Source: Spinacia oleracea
Taxonomy: Eukaryota; Streptophyta; Magnoliopsida; Caryophyllales; Amaranthaceae
NCBI RefSeq assembly: GCF_020520425.1
Contig: NC_079490.1
Location: 6,882,001 to 6,946,000, forward strand
DNA length: 64,000 nucleotides
Direction: 5' to 3'
Both the position numbers and the translations under genes were made by a program. Position 1 is the stretch's first letter; every line of letters begins with the position of its first letter. Positions 10,033-22,130 of this stretch are shown here, piece after piece. Under the pieces are notes generated by a model. The model saw nothing but the letters and a program-made list of their open reading frames with translations, had not been told where the DNA came from and did no database searches.

Positions 10033-12066
10033 GCACATCCTTATCACATGACACAAGAAGCCTCACATTGTAGATCTAAGTCAAGTTTATGCAATAATAG
10101 AAGAGCAAGCCAACCAATTTGATCAAAGTAATGTAACCCAAAATGCAAATAAGTATTTCTCAAACTTACTGGTTAAGTCCATGAAGTACATTTTGCTCCT
10201 CCTCTTCCTCCAGCAGGAAAGGTAACAAATTCATTCACCTTTCAAATCACCTTCTACACAATGCATCCGCTGCCAATTGGATCAATCCGAGAACTTCTGT
10301 GTAGCACGTTAAAGCATCTGCATTTTTAACTCGGTTGGTAAAAGGTAAATAAAAAATCGGGAAGTTTCAAGGACAGAAACAAAAACTATATGGGTTTTAA
10401 GAACCAAAGGGAAGATTTCTTTTTCTAAACAAGATACAAATTCAGATGCAATATAATGACATTAATGAGAAGTAACAGTATCACATATCTCACTACAGAA
10501 GTACAGAACCTTCTTGAAAAGCAGAACGATGACACTAGTCGTTGCTTTTTGAATTATGTGGTACCAATCACATTTCTGGATCCCCAAACTTGTGTCTAAA
10601 AGGCAGATATTCGATTTCTTTATCAAATATAAGGAAATAAAAGCAGAAGTTCTACCACCTATAATAAAAGAAATCTGGAAGAGTTATTACATCGTAGCCC
10701 CTTACCATTGCACAACAATTATCGGGTTTCAGAGGAATCATTAGTTTCAGAAGTTATTAATGCAGATATGAAGATATTGAATACACATAATAAGCACTAA
10801 AACGGTTCTGAGCCGCTTCCTCATTTTGGCCAGCACTTACCAGTACATTACCCTCGACCATTGGAAGTTGGGAGCAAAAGGAGTAACGCAAACAAATGAC
10901 AAGTAAACTGAAAACAGCACCTGCAATTTACATTATTAGAGAAAGTAGAGCTCAAGGAAATCCAAATTATTACTCTTTCATAATGTAGAATCGGAAAATT
11001 TTCCTTATCTAGCAGTCCTTGCTAATTCTATATACTAGACAGATTCCCTTGGACAAAGAGTTTTAGTAATTGGAATATAATTCTATAATCAGCTATTAAT
11101 GCAATGTTTCCTTTTTTTTTATAGTCAGCGCAAGATTGCAATACTATGCAACACAACATTTCCGATGCATATGCAATACACAGCACTAGGGGAGAAGGGA
11201 GAAGCATTCTCCTGAAGAATTTTCTGTACTCCACCATAAGGTAGCATTAGCTTTAAAAAGAAAATATAGCAAGCTGCTAAAACAAAATAAATGTTCCACA
11301 GCAGGATAAAAATTTAACTATTTTTGTGTCTGAATATTCAAGTAAAATAATATTAGAAATAAAAACCATTAGAGCTAGATTCCAGAAATATATACAACAA
11401 CAGTGAAAGTGGAAGGTCCATACATGTACAGTTTAGCAAAATTTCTCTCAATCGTTATTCAAACTTCACCATGGTCTATTATAATTGTCTAACTTAATTC
11501 GAAAAATAATTAGATAATCCTCATCATCAATCCACCATGAATTAGTTTCCTCAACCCTCAAAAATGGCAAAGAGTGGAAGGTCCATACATGTGCAGTTCA
11601 GCAAAATTTCTCTCAATCGTTATTCAAACTTCACCATGGTCTATTATAATTGTCTAACTTAATTCGAAAAATAATTAGATAATCCTCATCATCAATCCAC
11701 CATGAATTAGTTTCCTCAACCCTCAAAAATGGCAAAGAGGGGAAATGTATAAAAGGTAAAAAGAGCATGTGCTACTAGAAAATACTTCGTAGGAAGTAGT
11801 GAAATGGGAATGTAACTAAGAGGTATCAAAAATTTCCAGAATTATCAGCAGTTAGGATTAAAAAAAAAAAAAAAAGCAAAGGTGGGTAATGACATAAAAT
11901 GCAAAAATTGGTGAAACATATGGGATACTGATATGAGTAGAATTCCTCCGAACTGAATATTCAAGAGTTGCTAAGTCCAGTGAAAATCAGTCATGGACAA
12001 TGCAGTCGAAATGTTAAACTAATAATAATATACAGGGGGGGCACAACAAACACTACAGATGAATGT
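10033..12066. other. Intergenic and 3' region of PPR gene, no gene seen
   Basis: This carries the 3' flank of the minus-strand PPR gene and otherwise AT-rich DNA. The frames of 60-70 codons here lack motifs and codon structure. The one defined feature is the 165-bp tandem duplication at 11409-11738. Confidence 0.5.
11409..11738. repeat. 165-bp tandem duplication
   Basis: Two head-to-tail units (11409-11573 and 11574-11738), both starting GTGGAAGGTCCATACATG and ending in AAAATGGCAAAGAG-like sequence. They differ at only about three positions (for example GTACAGTTT versus GTGCAGTTC), so the event is recent. No coding content. Confidence 0.92.
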
Positions 12067-13455
12067 TCAAGGAGCCGTAGTAAATGGTTTAGTCACTGCA
12101 TCAAACACATCACTGAAATTCAATTGCTCATGTTTCATGGAAATGGCTGAAACAGCCAATGTCCAAGAATCGGTATCAATATGATTTCCTTTGGCTAAAC
12201 TATTTACCACTTCAAACAGCAACTCCAAATTCCCTTCTCCACGCAGAAGGTTCATAAACTTGTTTACAGTTAAAAGATGAGGGGAATAACCCTTGAACAC
12301 CATTTCATCCAAAATAAACGCCACTTCCTTCAGTTTCAACCCAGAAAGAAGCCCCTGAACAACTATCCTATAGGACACAACATCAGGTTTACATCCTCGC
12401 CTAGGCATATCTTCAAATAAATCAGTGGCTTCTCTTATTTTTCCTTCCTCGAAATATGCTTTAATAAGCACATTATAAGTAATAACATCAGGTTTACATG
12501 CCTTCTCTTCCATCTCATTTAGAACCTCCAACGCTAAGCCAAAACGCTTCTCTGCACAATATCCACTAATGAGAGCATTATAAGTCGCGGTATTAGGGAT
12601 ACAACCTATCCTTTTCATCTCCTCTAAAACGACATCAACCTCTTCCTTTTGCCCTGCCTTAAAAAGACCGCTAATCAAAGTAGTATAAATAGCCGAATCA
12701 ACTCCAACATTTCTATCTAGCATCTCATCTTTAATCTGGAACGCCAAACTCAACTCTTTCGTCTCACAAAGCCCCTTGATCAATGAAGCATAAACATACA
12801 AACTAGGCTCAACCTTGTAAACCCTGATCATATCTTTCTTCAAGTTAAGCGCTTCCTTCACCTTCAAACTCTTACAAAGCCCAGTAATCAACGTCGAAAA
12901 AGTCACCTCATTCGGCCGAACCCTCCTCTCAAGCATTTCACCAAACACCTTCCATGCACTTCTCATATCATTCCGCACCTTATACGCATTAATCATTATA
13001 TTATAACTACAAACATCTGGAGAAGAAAACCAGTCAAAACCCACAAAAACCCTTTCCAAATTATCATATTCCCGGCAAATCAAAAGCCCATTTAACAAAG
13101 TATTCAAGGATTTTACCGTTCTTGAACACCGATAATCAGGAATTTCATCGAACACCTGGATTGCGCTTTTGGGCAAGTGAGCCCGGGCATAGTAAGTAAT
13201 AATATTGCAGAAAATGATTTCTGTGGGTATAAATCGGGTTTCTAGCTTCAATTTTGATAAAATTTGGTCCAATTCATCGAACATTTTTGCTCGGCCAAGT
13301 TTGGTGATGATGAGATCGTAAGAAACGAGGGAATATGGGAAGGGTTTATGATTAGAATTAGGATTTAGGAAGAGATTGAGGGCAACTTTTGGGTCTTTCT
13401 CTTGTCGGAGGAGAGCTGAGAGCCGAAATGGAGAGATGGACTTCAGTTTCTCCAT
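12067..13455 (-). CDS. P-type pentatricopeptide repeat protein, intronless
   Basis: A single open frame of 462 aa from ATG 13455. It consists of tandem 35-residue PPR motifs. Clear ones include FCNIITYYARAHLPKSAIQV, CSYNIMINAYKVRNDMRSAW, TFSTLITGLCKSLKVKEAL, VYASLIKGLCETKELSLAF, TYNALISGYCAEKRFGLAL and TYNVLIKAYFEEGKIREAT. There is no E or DYW tail, so this is the P class, typically organellar RNA stabilisation, translation or splicing factors. The N-terminus (MEKLKSISPFRLSALLRQEK) is basic and plausible for a mitochondrial signal. It recalls the Arabidopsis At1g53330 protein, but that is from memory. Overlapping E2F-like motifs lie about 20 bases upstream of the ATG. Confidence 0.9.
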   Translation of the reverse strand: MEKLKSISPFRLSALLRQEKDPKVALNLFLNPNSNHKPFPYSLVSYDLIITKLGRAKMFDELDQILSKLKLETRFIPTEIIFCNIITYYARAHLPKSAIQVFDEIPDYRCSRTVKSLNTLLNGLLICREYDNLERVFVGFDWFSSPDVCSYNIMINAYKVRNDMRSAWKVFGEMLERRVRPNEVTFSTLITGLCKSLKVKEALNLKKDMIRVYKVEPSLYVYASLIKGLCETKELSLAFQIKDEMLDRNVGVDSAIYTTLISGLFKAGQKEEVDVVLEEMKRIGCIPNTATYNALISGYCAEKRFGLALEVLNEMEEKACKPDVITYNVLIKAYFEEGKIREATDLFEDMPRRGCKPDVVSYRIVVQGLLSGLKLKEVAFILDEMVFKGYSPHLLTVNKFMNLLRGEGNLELLFEVVNSLAKGNHIDTDSWTLAVSAISMKHEQLNFSDVFDAVTKPFTTAP

Positions 13456-13472
13456 TGTCTATCGGTTACCAA

Positions 13473-13484
13473 TTTGGCGGGAAA
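13473..13484. promoter_or_regulatory. Overlapping E2F-like sites upstream of the PPR gene
   Basis: TTTGGCGGGAAA reads as TTTGGCGG on the plus strand and TTTCCCGC on the minus strand. Both fit the E2F consensus TTTSSCGS. It lies 18-29 bases upstream of the start codon, in the likely 5' UTR or core promoter. Confidence 0.5.
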
Positions 13485-13767
13485 ATGCTGTTATTATAGG
13501 TTTGTTCCACGTTTGGTTATTGCTGTGAAGCCTGTGATCAATGAGGAAATCTCCAATATTTTTCTATTTATAAACCTCTGTTTAGTTCACTTTATTTCAG
13601 AACCTTATTAGTTATTACTTATTTCAGACTTAATCAGATTAGAAAAAAAAATAGAACAGATTAGAAAAAAAAATAGAACAGATTAGATTAGACCAGATTA
13701 GAAAAAGTAAGTTCAGATCCTATCAGATCAGAAAAGATAAGTTCATATCAGATTATTATTATTATTA

Positions 13768-14491
<724 letters not shown>

Positions 14492-14739
14492 TTATTATTA
14501 TTTATTAATTATTATTATTACTAATTTGGCATATATTTATATCATTGTTATTATTATTATTTTCTTACTATTATTGCTTTAATAAAAAATATTGTTGTCG
14601 ATGTAATTAGGATTTACGTAGTTCGGAGTATTACTTAAGGCATAAATAAAACATTAACAAATTAAACATTCAAAGTTCATCTAAGAAAAGCAATAATTAG
14701 TTACAAAGAGAGAAAAAAAATTGAATCGATATTCCAGAT

Positions 14740-14960
14740 CATGTCCACATATAATCGAACTATCCCGATTAGATCAAGTCAGAACCGATTAAATTAGTAT
14801 AGATCTTTCAAGATCAGAACCGATCTGTACAGATCATATCAGATCATGTCCAGATCACAACCGATTTGTACATATCATGTCCATATAAGAACCAATATAT
14901 CCAGATAAGAACTGATACGTCCATATCAGAATCGATCTATGCAGATCATGTTCAAGTCTA
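14740..14960. repeat. Degenerate AGATCAGAACCGAT-type minisatellite
   Basis: Repeated imperfect blocks such as CAGAACCGATCTGTACAGATC and TATCAGATCATGTCCAGATC fill this subterminal part of the Harbinger-like element. No coding content. Confidence 0.7.
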
Positions 14961-15215
14961 TCTAATACATGGAATAGTTAACATAATGACTAAAGTCAAA
15001 TAAATAATGTGTAATGTATAATAACAATATTATAAATTTGAATTAAATTTTTTTTACATGTAAATCATTAAATATTAATAATTGTAGATTTTATTTATGA
15101 AAAATCAGTTCATATCAGATCGGATTAATAAAAATAATTTCAGATCATATCAGATAAGAAAAAATAAGTTCAGACCATATCAGATCAGAAAAAATAAGGT
15201 GAACTAAACGGGGCC

Positions 15216-16885
15216 TAAGAGTCCCCTCCCAAAATATTGTGAAAATGCATTAATCTCTTGTTCTCTTGTATACTCTTTTTAAATTTTATTTTCGTCAAAA
15301 AAAGATGAGGTGACACTAACTTTTTATTTACTAGGTTAGATACTGTGCCACGCACGGATGCTAATAAATAATTTGTTTATTTTTAATGCAATAAATCTAC
15401 TATTCTTAATGGATAGATTGTGTCAATTGTTATTGGAATAATAAGAAAAATATATCATTTATTAGAATTACCAAGTGATGATCGAGTACAGAGTAATATT
15501 TTAGAAGTATAGGATTTCGATAGAAATATTTAAGATGGAAATAAAGAAGAAAATGGATTATCAGGATCAACATCAGCATCTGACCCGATATTCGAATACA
15601 TTGATTTATAGACCATATATACTATTGAGTTTTGGGTTTTTAGATAATTTTGTTTAACCCACTTTTTAACCCTTGTTTAAATGTATAAAATGTAACGAAA
15701 CACAATACAAAATCTCTCAAAATTTTATATACAATAAAAACAATTATAGAAAGACAATAGAAAACTCTTGTTTGGATATGGACGTATAGTAACACATAAC
15801 TTCTTCTTTTTAATACTATTACATCGATTTTTAAAAATTCGGTAAGTAGGCCAAGAGTATTAGAAATTTTTGAAAATCAATTGGGAAAATTAATTTATGA
15901 AAATTATGTGTGGCCTACATAGTCATAATTCTAAATGATTATCTTTTCCTATTGTAAAAGGAGTAAGTTAATTAGTCAAATTATTATATTCTAAGGCACA
16001 ATATATATTTATCTTTTTCTGTTATATACAAAATAGGTTAGTCAAATTATTATTTTTCTAAGACGCATATTTATCTTTCCTATTATATACAAAGTAAGTT
16101 AATCAAATTATTTTCAGCTAACTACGATGTATTATGTATTATCGTTTACATTGTATTTGATATTTTTTCTGAGTATTTGATGCAATATTTAGTAGACTAT
16201 TAATTTTATAAGATGTGTGTTTCGTATTGTGTAAGCCTTATATTTTTATTTATGGGTTTTTTTTTCCTAACTTACTGATTTTATTTTTATTTTTTTAATA
16301 CTCTTTTTGTACATGATATACTTCGTAATATTTAGTCAATCATTTTATTCTCCTACAAAAGGCATGTGTATCCTTTAGTGAGATTATTGAGGCTTAATTG
16401 TGACAAAATTTTAAGCCTCAATAGAATACTCCTTCCGTTCCGGAATACCCACAACGTTTTTTTTTTACTATGTAATATGCTCCTAGATTAATTTTTATTC
16501 GTTTATTTTTTTAATTTTCATATAATTATCCATATCAGATATTTTTAATTCAAAAATACGAGACGCACCAGGAGATGACATATATCGTTCTGCGTGTCTT
16601 TAAGTATATATATTTTTTTGATAATCGCGTGTTTTTTAAGTATATAGTAATTAATTGATTTATTAGTAGTTATAGATTTTGGTTGTTAAAAATGTGCCAG
16701 CAAAATTATCGCGAAGAAAGAACACATATTATTCTTGGTATTATTTTAAAATAAAGTAGTGTAACTATTGATTGTTCAAAAATGAAATTGTAAAAATAAT
16801 ATTATGTAGTACAAAAGATAAGAAGGTGTATGTTGTTGTTTTTTGAAAAGAACATAATATAAGAATATTTTATAACATGTACTCC
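15216..16885. other. AT-rich intergenic region with a solo Helitron-like 3' end
   Basis: No gene seen. At 15331-15356 the minus strand shows a second hairpin-plus-CTAG end (CCGTGCGTGGCACAG, then CTAG preceded by A on the plus strand), suggesting another Helitron whose 5' end I cannot place. A Stowaway-like end (CTCCTTCCGTTCCGGAATA) at about 16427 has no clear partner. Confidence 0.4.
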
Positions 16886-17401
16886 TAGGGGTGTTCATCG
16901 GTCCAAACCCGGACCGGACCGAAGACCGAAATTATGATAATTCAAGACCCGAAGACCGGACCGATTATGCTTGGACCGGACCGAAAAAATCGGTCCAAAA
17001 TCCGGACCAGACCGATTTGGACCGGTTGTAGACCTATTTCTATATATTATTTATTTTTTATAAAAATTATGATAAAAAAGAAAAAATATATATAAAAAAC
17101 TATTTGTTTGAGGCCTTTCTTGGAAGCTAAAATAAAATATATCACAATATAGTAATATTTACAGCATATTAAAGGAGAGAATTAAATTTTTAAATAGGTT
17201 ATATTATATTTTATTAAGGAAAAATCGGTTCGGTCCAAAATCGGATTTTGGACCGGACTAGACCGGACCGGACCAAAGGCCGAAAATTGTTATTTCTCGA
17301 CCCGAAGACCGGACCGATTGTCTTCGGTCCGGTCCGGTTCGATCTGGGTCAATCTGGTCTGGTCTATTTTTTCGGTCCAGACCAATTTTTGCACACCCCT
17401 A
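16886..17401. mobile_element. hAT MITE with GGACCGGACC-rich arms
   Basis: It starts TAGGGGTGTTCATCGG and ends TTTTTGCACACCCCTA, flanked by an exact 8-bp duplication TGTACTCC (16878-16885 and 17402-17409). Both arms are packed with GGACCGGACCGA/TCGGTCCGGTCC blocks, so the 516-bp element can fold into a long imperfect hairpin. No ORF. Confidence 0.93.
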
Positions 17402-17616
17402 TGTACTCCAAATAAAAATTCGATAAAACAATTTCAATATGGATGAGTTAGGACTCGAACCCCAAACTCAAAGATACGCCGTAGGCCGTAGCTCTTTGTC
17501 ACAAACAAACAAACAAAACCCAAAAAAGAACTTCGAATTTCTGTTACACCATCTTCTCCAGGAAGGAAGCTGGAGAATAGCACTTGAAGCAACGCATACA
17601 TAGTTTGCATTTTGGG

Positions 17617-19490
17617 ATGAAGTTTACAGCTCGGACTCCTCCTTCCATGGCGGCTTCGGCTTCCTCTTCCTTCTTTCATGCTGCTGCTTTTGGTAATACT
17701 CTTCCTTTTCTCTCATTCTTCACTTTCCCTAATTTCCTATTGATTTCCCCCTTTCAATTTGTTAGTTTCCGACATTGCTCCCATATCCCCTATCAATTTG
17801 ATGATGAACGCCAATTGCTTATTCAATCTGTTAGAGATCAATCCAAATTAGGGTTTTCTGATTTAAAACTCCCTCTTTCACTCTTCCATCAATTGACCTC
17901 TTTGCGTCCTCTTCCTTCTGTTATCGTTTTCAATCAGCTCTTTACTGCCATGAACAAATTGAAACACCTTAAACCTCATCCCACCATCATTTCTATTTAC
18001 AGATACCTTGAATTATCTGGTATTCGACCCAATATGCATTCCATGGGTATTCTCACCAATTGTTACTGTCATCTCGGCCGCTTTGATTTCGGCTTCTCTT
18101 GCCTCGGTAAAAGCCTGAAACTTGGTTATCCCCCAATGCTATTTTCTTAACCACCTTAATCAACGGCTATATCCACTGTGATAAGCTCCCTTTAGCTGCG
18201 AAATTGCTAGATAAAATAATCAAGTTAGGTGTCCAACCTAACATTGTTACCTACGGCGCTATGGTCAAAGGCCTTTGTCGAATAGGCGACAATGTGAGCG
18301 CTCTCAATTTTCTAAACAAAATGCAATCTGGAGGTCTTTGTAAGCCTGACATTGTAATATACAACACTATAATTGATAGTCTCTGTAAGGACAAGCTCTT
18401 AAAACAGGGCCTGAACCTGTTCTCCTCTATGAAAACTCAGGGCATTCGACCTGATGTTGTCACTTATACCGCCTTGGTTCGAGGCCTCTACAATTCCGGC
18501 TGTCCGGATGAGGCTAAGCGTTTTTTGACTGAGATGTTAGAGAACAACATAACACCGAATGTTAAGACCTTCAGCATGTTGGTTGACATGTTTTGTAAAG
18601 ACGGGAGTGTTGATGAAGCACAAGCCATTCTACACCTTATGACGGAAAGAGGTGTAACTCCCAACATCATTACTTACAGTGCTTTACTAGATGGTTATTG
18701 TTTACGTGGTCAGATGGAAGATGCAGAAAAGCTAATTAAGTTCATGGCCCAAAATGGGTGTGAGCCTGATCTTGTATGTTTCTCTACAATGATAAATGGA
18801 TACTGCAAGGCTAGAAACACTGACATGGCCCTCAACATATTCCACAAAATGTTACAAAAAGGGACAACACTTGATGTTGTTACCTATACCACTCTTATTG
18901 ATGGATTGTGCAAAGCAAGTAGGCTTCCACTTGCCCTCAATCTATTCAAGGAAATGCAAGCTCGCGGAGTTATTCCAAATGTTGTCACATATAGTTCATT
19001 GGTTGATGGCCTATGCAAAAGTGCACGGCTTGACGAGGCAGTTGCAATACTCGAAGATATGGAGGATAAAGGTATTAAGCCTAATATTTTCACCTACAGT
19101 ATCCTAATGGATAGCTTGTGTGAGTCTGGGAAGCTTGAAGATGCAGCAAATTTGTTCAATGATCTTGTACTGAAGGGTCTGAAGCCTAATATTAAAACAT
19201 ACAATATCATGATCAAAGGCTTCTGCAAGAAAAGACTAATGAATCAAGCTGATGTGACATTCAGGAAAATGGAGGAAGTTGGTTGTTTCCCTAATGATAT
19301 CACCTATAATACGATCATCCAAGGATACATTCGCAATAATGACTTGCCGAAAGCATTATACTATTGTGATCTTATGGTTAGCAAGGGATTTGAAGCTAAT
19401 GCAAACACTTTCGCATTATTTGTTGACCTCTTGTCGTCTGATAGCTTAAGTGATTCAACCAAGGGACTGCTTCAGAAGTTTATCAAATGA
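17617..19490 (+). pseudogene. Restorer-of-fertility-like PPR gene with a one-base frameshift
   Basis: The leader (MKFTARTPPSMAASASSSFF at 17617, or from MAAS at 17647) looks like a mitochondrial targeting region. PPR motifs begin near VIVFNQLFTAMNKLKHL. At 18130-18134 a run of five C puts the frame into a stop (PPMLFS, then TAA). If six C were present, the frame would continue through AIFLTTLINGYIHCDKLPLA into the second open stretch, which ends at 19490. The rest has about ten clean PPR repeats (TYGAMVKGLCRIGDNVSAL, TYSALLDGYCLRGQMEDAE, TYTTLIDGLCKASRLPLAL and others). Total length would be about 624 aa, normal for RFL proteins, which process mitochondrial transcripts. All other codons are intact, so this is either a very recent pseudogene or a homopolymer sequence error. 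Confidence 0.85.
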
Positions 19491-20044
19491 ATTCAACTTC
19501 AAGTTCGCTAGGACAGGAGATTTAGGACCCTGGATATCAAATTGTTGTTCTTGAGGTACCTTATTTATCATCCATTTAGTGTAAATTTACTCCTGATGCG
19601 TCACTTCTGTTTTGCTAGTTGCTATGACTTTCAAATTGTAATTTGTTGCAACAAGTGAAAATTTTATTGTGCCGTCCGTTTTAGTAAAGTTCAATGCTCC
19701 TTTTTATTTCTTCTGTATTCATTGGTCCAAGTTAATGGTAATTTCTTTCCTGGCTATAACAAGAAGTAGGCACTCTATTTTAAACCTGTGTTACTAAAAC
19801 AGCAGAGAATAGCCAGAAATATGTTAAACATAAAGCATACTCGGAAATATTAGAAAGTCTGAATCACTGTAAGTGAAGTTGAGCTGCAGCAACAAATCAT
19901 TCATAGCAGTGTTAAGCTAGTAAATAACAACTTTGTTAGTTCTCCTGTACCATTGCTTTTCGGGTTTTGGTATCACAACTTTGTTAGTTCTCCTGTACCA
20001 TTCGTTTCTGTCCCGTCTGTTGTTTTTCATGGTTAATTTGTTTC
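19491..20044. other. 3' flank of the PPR gene
   Basis: Probable 3' UTR and flank. A 27-base direct repeat (CAACTTTGTTAGTTCTCCTG and seven more bases) occurs at 19928-19954 and 19976-20002. The part near 19560-19720 is duplicated in the PPR remnant downstream. Confidence 0.6.
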
Positions 20045-20290
20045 AGCCTTGAAGCTATGCAAGTCATCTCTGGCTACCTTAACAACTTGACAATCAGAGT
20101 TGCACTAGCAAGTAGCAAGCAGACTTCAAAAGTCTGACAAATGAAAAATAACAGAAGGCATTTCAAGCTTTTGATTCCAAACTAATAACCTTTATCTACC
20201 GAGTTTTTTATTTTTATTTTTATGCTTTGTATTTACCTATTTTGTAAAAAATCAATTGCCAAATTTTAACTTAGACACTTTTTATTTTTA
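20045..20290 (+). repeat. Segment shared, inverted, with 4081-4350
   Basis: This stretch of PPR 3' flank matches the reverse complement of 4081-4350 over most of its length, with small gaps. Blocks such as CAATCAGAGTTGCACTAG and AAGCTTTTGATTCCAAAC are shared. Confidence 0.75.
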
Positions 20291-20374
20291 TTTTAGAAGG
20301 TAAGATGAAAGACCCTACCGAACTAGTACCTCTTGCATAAATTTCCGCCAACTTTGCAGGTCAGGCTCATTGGA

Positions 20375-20780
20375 AGAACATTATACTATTGTGACTTATG
20401 GTTAGCAAAGGATTCGAAGCTGATGCATCCACTTTTTCATTATTTGTTGACCTCATGTCTTCTGATAGTGTGTAAGTGACTCGCCCAAAGGCCTTGTTCA
20501 GAAGTTTATCAACTGAATGCAAGTTCAGATGACTGCAAGTTTGTTAGGGTTAGAAGTTTTGGAGCTTGGATATTATATTAATGTTTTTAAGGTATCTTAT
20601 TTATCTCTCTATTCTGTAATGACATCTAGAATGCATTTTGTGGCAACAAGCGAAAAATCTGTTGTGCCATCTATTGGAAGTATTAAAGTTCACTGCTGTG
20701 TTTATTTCTTGTGTTACATCTTGCACTGTTCTGTGCCATGTGTTGAATGAAGTTCAGTGTTCTGTTTATTTCTTGTGTTA
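20375..20780 (+). pseudogene. Duplicated 3' end of the PPR gene
   Basis: ATTATACTATTGTGAC, GGTTAGCAAAGGATTCGAAGC, TTATTTGTTGACCTC and CAGAAGTTTATCAA repeat the last coding stretch of the PPR gene (near 19350-19490), with indels that break the frame. The match continues into the 3' UTR (GGCAACAAGCGAAAAATCTG versus TGCAACAAGTGAAAATTTTA). A local internal repeat around TTTATTTCTTGTGTTAC follows. It is a dead partial tandem duplicate. Confidence 0.8.
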
Positions 20781-21174
20781 CTTCTTGCAGAACAAACATT
20801 TGGTTGTTCCAAGTTATAATGGTTACCTCATAACTAGCTATATTTGTATTGTCATTTTCGAGTTGCTTATGTTTTTCATGGTAAATTGCATTATGACTAG
20901 CAGGAGAACTGGTATTGAAGGCTTTTGGTAGAATAGGCTTATTAGTGAAGCCTAACTGAAACAGAGTATAAGGGCTGCTTTTCACAGTTTTTAAAGGGCT
21001 TAGTTTCTAGTTTGACTTACCAAGTGCATCATACGTTTCATACTTATCCCGATGTTATAGTTAGCCAGGGATTTGAGTTCAGATCACGTCCTTTCATTGC
21101 CTTTTTGTGTTGCTGCAAAATTGATTGATTGATATGAAGTTGAGATGATTGCGACCATAAAGGGGTCTTGGAGC

Positions 21175-21265
21175 TATGATACTGTATATCAAAGAAGTGT
21201 GATTCAGTCAGGTATCTTTCCTGGTGCCCTTAGTGATATTGAAATACTTATGACAAGGTTGTTTT
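21175..21265 (+). pseudogene. Ankyrin-gene fragment
   Basis: GGTGCCCTTAGTGATATTG, then AAATACTTATGACAAGG, closely matches the minus-strand ankyrin exon near 9060-9095 (CCCTTAGTGATATTGAAATG). The translation GALSDIEILMTRLF parallels GSLSDIEMLMMRIAF. The part before it (TVYQRS) parallels RLYQGN. It is too short and broken to be functional. Confidence 0.6.
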
Positions 21266-21683
21266 GACATTAATACTTGTGATGACCCTAAAAGATGAAT
21301 CTGCCTGAGTCTGACAATGATGATCTGAACTGCATTGTTCAGCAGAGGAGCGCAGAACAGAAGGCATTATACAGACCATTCTATTATCCGGACCTCATCT
21401 GCACAGAATATTCACTTGGACCGGATACTAGAATGGTCTGTATACTGTGTTACAGTTTGAAGATAATCTCTCATCAGGTAACTGCTCTTTACCGTCTCAG
21501 TTTCTCACTGATGGTGTGATGGAAAGTGCAAAGGCGGCTGGCCTGGCTACATAGACAACTACTTCAGCTTTCTCAGCAGAAAAAGTGAGTTCATCCTCAT
21601 TAGTTTTGAAATTGGTAGCTTCTGTTTTTGCTAGTTTCGTTTTCACCGTCTTCCTTACTGGTGCATGCTACTAAGTAGTAGTT

Positions 21684-22010
21684 GTGAGATGTAAAGCCGA
21701 CTGTAGGGAGTTCAACAACCTATCTGATCTGCCGATTGATACAATCACCAGGTTATCTTTTGAATCTCTGAGACTGGTAAGCCAAGATTTTGAGAATATG
21801 CTTGGCCATGGAGGATTCGGGTCTGTAATTGCAAGTACCTTAGAACTTAGAAGATGGGACCAAAGTATTGTCAAGAGATTAGATGGGCAAGGGAGCAGGG
21901 ATGAAGGAATTTCTAGCAGAAGTCAATCCCATAGGTTACCTTCACCATTTCAATTTGGTAAAACGGATTGGTTTTTGTGATGATGGATTCCAAAATGGAT
22001 ACATGCAAAA
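21684..22010 (+). pseudogene. Receptor-like kinase fragment (SD2-5-like kinase N-lobe)
   Basis: One frame reads LSFESLRLVSQDFENMLGHG, then GFGSV, the glycine loop and preceding linker typical of G-type lectin SD2-5 kinases. After a frameshift near 21885 the next frame gives GMKEFLAEVNPIGYLHHFNL, then VKRIGFC, the alpha-C region and following strands. The catalytic loop, activation segment and C-lobe are absent. The Lys-bearing strand (IVKRLDG) is present. It is a truncated, frameshifted remnant. Confidence 0.85.
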
Positions 22011-22130
22011 TGGTTACTTTGAGCAAAATATTACAGGACCTTATCATTATGAATTGATTGGTTTCTATGCCTGTGTATGCCGCATCAAATCTGAACTAGC
22101 CGCTTGTGTGCTAACTTTCATTTGAGTGCT

